This document shows positions 62,056-64,000 of a stretch of 64,000 nt of DNA, one piece after another. Within the stretch, counting starts at the first letter, position 1; each line of letters starts with the position of its first letter. Source of the stretch: an uncultured Tateyamaria sp. Lineage in GTDB: Bacteria; Pseudomonadota; Alphaproteobacteria; Rhodobacterales; Rhodobacteraceae. The DNA lies in contig NZ_CANNDN010000005.1 of NCBI RefSeq assembly GCF_947503465.1, positions 1 through 64,000 of the forward strand, in the 5' to 3' direction. Made by a program: the position numbers and the translations under genes. Under the pieces are notes generated by a model. That model was not told the DNA's origin. It was given only the letters and a program-made list of their open reading frames with translations, and searched no databases.

Positions 62056-62788
62056 TACTCAAGTAGCTGGTACCGCATTGTCTCTCAGGAATGTTTGCAA
62101 ACGGTTTGGAAAAACCATCATCGCAAACGATTTATCGATGGATTGCGCTCATGGCGAGCTTGTGGGCGTCATCGGTCCCAATGGTGCTGGGAAAAGCACG
62201 CTATTCAATTTGATATCGGGAGATATCGCTGTCGATTCGGGGGAAATTGAGGCCAACGGCCAAATTGTCACGGCACTCAAACCTTTTGAACGCAATCGGT
62301 TGGGCGTCGCACGTTCCTATCAGGTGCCCAAACCTTTTGGCCGCATGAGCGTCGCTGAAAACCTGGAAGTATCCGCGATTTTTGGTGCCGGATTGCGACG
62401 TTCAGACGCCAGGAGTTGGGTCGATGAGGTCTTGTCTCTGTCAGGTTTGCAGGCGCAGCGTGATTTGCTGGCTGGAAGTCTTCCTTTGCTCGTGCGGAAA
62501 CGACTGGAACTGGCAAGGGCGGTCGCAACCAAGCCGGCGATCTTGCTTCTGGATGAAATCGCCGGTGGCCTCACGGACGCAGAAGTCGATGATCTCGTAT
62601 CGATCATCCGCGCCATAGCCAGCCAGGGCGTGACTATACTTTGGGTCGAACATGTGCTGCGTGCACTAACAAAGGTGGCTGATCGGGTGCTTGTTTTGCA
62701 TGGGGGAACCTGGATTGCCGACGGTGCGCCGGAGGCGGTGATGATCGACCCTGAGGTGCAGCGCATTTACTTTGGAGCAGTGGAATAA
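62048..62788 (+). CDS. ABC transporter ATPase, LivG-type (2)
   Basis: 246-aa ATPase: Walker A GPNGAGKST, Walker B LLLDEIAGGLTD. The signature region reads LPLLVRKRLELARAV, divergent in the same way as the first LivG-type subunit. Confidence 0.9.
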   Translation: MRDTQVAGTALSLRNVCKRFGKTIIANDLSMDCAHGELVGVIGPNGAGKSTLFNLISGDIAVDSGEIEANGQIVTALKPFERNRLGVARSYQVPKPFGRMSVAENLEVSAIFGAGLRRSDARSWVDEVLSLSGLQAQRDLLAGSLPLLVRKRLELARAVATKPAILLLDEIAGGLTDAEVDDLVSIIRAIASQGVTILWVEHVLRALTKVADRVLVLHGGTWIADGAPEAVMIDPEVQRIYFGAVE

Positions 62789-62790
62789 GC

Positions 62791-63663
62791 ATGATCATTT
62801 CATTGACAAACGCAGTCGTTCAGGGCGCGCTGCTTGGCTGTTTTTACGCCTTATGTGCGGCTCCTTTGGCAATCGCGTTTGGGATTATGCGCATCGTTAA
62901 CATCGCCACTGGCGATATGCTGGTTCTGGCCGCTTTTTCAGTGTTGTTCCTGTCGTCCACGGCGAATATCCATCCAACACTGGCCCTTGTGGGCGTTGTG
63001 GTTTTGATGGCCGCCCTTGGCTACCTTCTTCAGCGGGGTATACTCAACTATACGCTTGATCCTGACATGATGCGCCCGCTCCTAGTAACCTTGGCCCTGT
63101 CATCAATTCTGCAAAACAGCCTCTTGATTGTCGCCAGTGGCGATTCTCGTAAGGTGTCCATCGGTGGCTTCGAAACCATGGGCCTCGAAATTGTTAATGG
63201 CTTGACGATCGGCCTCTTTCCGCTTGCAACCGCCATTGCGGCATCCCTGCTTATTTGGGCCACATCCCATCTCATTCATCGGACGGAGCTTGGCATCTTT
63301 TTTCGCGCGGCATCGGACGATCCAGACATTGCACGCGCATTTGGCATCAATGAACGTGACGTTTTTTCCAAAGCCTTTGCCGTCGTGGGTGTGTTGACCG
63401 CTATTGCCGGGGCTTTCCTGGCCGTTAAAACCCAATTCAATCCGTTCTCAGGAAACGATCGCCTGATTTACGCGTTTCAAGTGGTCGTGTTGGGAGGGCT
63501 CGGCAGTCTGCGTGGAGTGTTCCTGGGGGGCCTCATCCTTGGGGTTGCCCAAGGTCTTGGTGCATATTTCCATCCTTCCCTTCAGATTGTCATGGGGCAC
63601 ATGGTATTTGTGGCAGTATTGATATTCCGGCCCACTGGTTTCTTCGGCGCAAAAAGGAACTAG
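62791..63663 (+). CDS. ABC transporter permease, LivH-type (2)
   Basis: 290-aa permease; LGCFYALCAAPLAIAFGIMRIVNIATGDMLVLAAF at the N-terminus and LGSLRGVFLGGLILGVAQGLG near the end are LivH patterns. Confidence 0.9.
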   Translation: MIISLTNAVVQGALLGCFYALCAAPLAIAFGIMRIVNIATGDMLVLAAFSVLFLSSTANIHPTLALVGVVVLMAALGYLLQRGILNYTLDPDMMRPLLVTLALSSILQNSLLIVASGDSRKVSIGGFETMGLEIVNGLTIGLFPLATAIAASLLIWATSHLIHRTELGIFFRAASDDPDIARAFGINERDVFSKAFAVVGVLTAIAGAFLAVKTQFNPFSGNDRLIYAFQVVVLGGLGSLRGVFLGGLILGVAQGLGAYFHPSLQIVMGHMVFVAVLIFRPTGFFGAKRN

Positions 63664-63665
63664 CG

Positions 63666-64000
63666 ATGCATCACAAGTCATTCTTCGCCATCATCATCGT
63701 TTCAGTCACCATCGCGATTTTCGCCCCGATGTTCCTGGGGAGAGGTGATGTACGCCTGCTCACAGAGATATTCTTGGTACTTACCTTGGCTCAATTGTGG
63801 AACCTGTTGGCTGGCTATGGTGGATTGGTTTCCGTCGGGCAGCACGCATTTGTTGGCGCAGGCGCGTATGCCTTCTTTGTGCTTTGCGCCCAGTTCGGCG
63901 TGCACGTTGCTCCTGCCTTGCTGTTTGCTGGTTTCGTCTCCGGGTGTCTTGCCATTGGGATCTATGCCTTGGTCTCCCGCCTTGTTGGACCATACTTTTC
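63666..64000 (+). CDS. ABC transporter permease, LivM-type (2), cut by window end
   Basis: First 111 codons of a LivM-type permease, open to the last base. The translation begins MHHKSFFAIIIVSVTIAI and includes LAQLWNLLAGYGGLVSVGQHAFVGAGAY, matching the first LivM at 55576. The ATG lies 2 nt after the LivH stop. Confidence 0.88.
   Translation, partial: MHHKSFFAIIIVSVTIAIFAPMFLGRGDVRLLTEIFLVLTLAQLWNLLAGYGGLVSVGQHAFVGAGAYAFFVLCAQFGVHVAPALLFAGFVSGCLAIGIYALVSRLVGPYF

Noticed and set aside
1-64000. CRISPR arrays, rRNA, tRNA and insertion sequence transposases
   Set aside because: No regularly spaced repeats, no RNA gene landmarks and no transposase family motif were found by reading; a covariance-model or ISfinder search was not possible here.

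Overview
The window looks like part of a large conjugative plasmid or integrative conjugative element from an alphaproteobacterium, most likely of the Roseobacter/Rhodobacteraceae group. The evidence is the high-GC codon use, the ArdC / DUF3768 / large ParB-like gene block behind long GC-rich leaders, a VirD1/VirD2/VirD4 mobilisation set, a full VirB-type secretion operon, and fused TRAP and branched-chain-type ABC transporters. No replication initiator, rRNA, tRNA or CRISPR array was seen, so plasmid and ICE cannot be told apart here. Assignments are by motif and family recognition; no database search was run.

Layout. (1) 1-8.8 kb: backbone block (ArdC antirestriction, DUF3768, ParB-like and two small conserved genes). 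It is interrupted at 1.36-4.58 kb by a probable defence cassette: an SF2 helicase with an N-terminal excisionase-like HTH, a coupled small zinc-finger protein, and a divergent HEPN-type protein. (2) 9.0-13.9 kb: mobilisation genes virD1/mobC-like, VirD2-type relaxase and virD4 coupling protein, preceded by a tandem repeat that may belong to oriT. (3) 14.2-24.7 kb: tyrosine recombinase plus cargo of small stress-type genes: CspA, a Crp/Fnr regulator, an exported Cys-repeat protein, a DUF1611 (DgcN-type) / PLP-racemase pair and a transglutaminase-like protease. (4) 25.0-36.9 kb, minus strand: one T4SS operon covering virB1-virB11 functions, including a 55-aa virB7-like lipoprotein and two lytic transglycosylases. 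(5) 37.0-38.0 kb: small genes including an XRE regulator. (6) 38.1-64 kb: aromatic-catabolism island.

The catabolic island is organised around a divergent promoter at about 47.25 kb. Leftward run: TRAP binding protein, fused TRAP permease, YdcZ-type transporter, IclR regulator, hydroxyquinol 1,2-dioxygenase, YciI protein, GST, exported VOC protein, GST. Rightward run: nitroreductase, 3-oxoadipate CoA-transferase A and B, maleylacetate reductase, 3-oxoadipyl-CoA thiolase, a five-gene Liv-type ABC transporter and a TfdB-like FAD phenol hydroxylase. A third unit from 58.8 kb carries a second Liv-type transporter with an SDR and a second VOC protein; its LivM runs off the window. Together these predict: phenolic substrate, hydroxylation to hydroxyquinol, ring cleavage to maleylacetate, reduction to 3-oxoadipate, CoA activation, then thiolysis to succinyl-CoA and acetyl-CoA. 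The TfdB-like hydroxylase, YciI protein and GSTs hint that the natural substrate may be halogenated; this is inference. Palindromes of the form GTTCG-N5-CGAAC lie before both divergent operons and before the third unit, suggesting one IclR regulon.

The observations most worth checking are the helicase/HEPN/zinc-finger cassette, the shared GTTCG-N5-CGAAC operators, the VOC paralogue pair that lacks the usual metal ligands, and the transglycosylase whose C-terminus matches the VirB5 tail.
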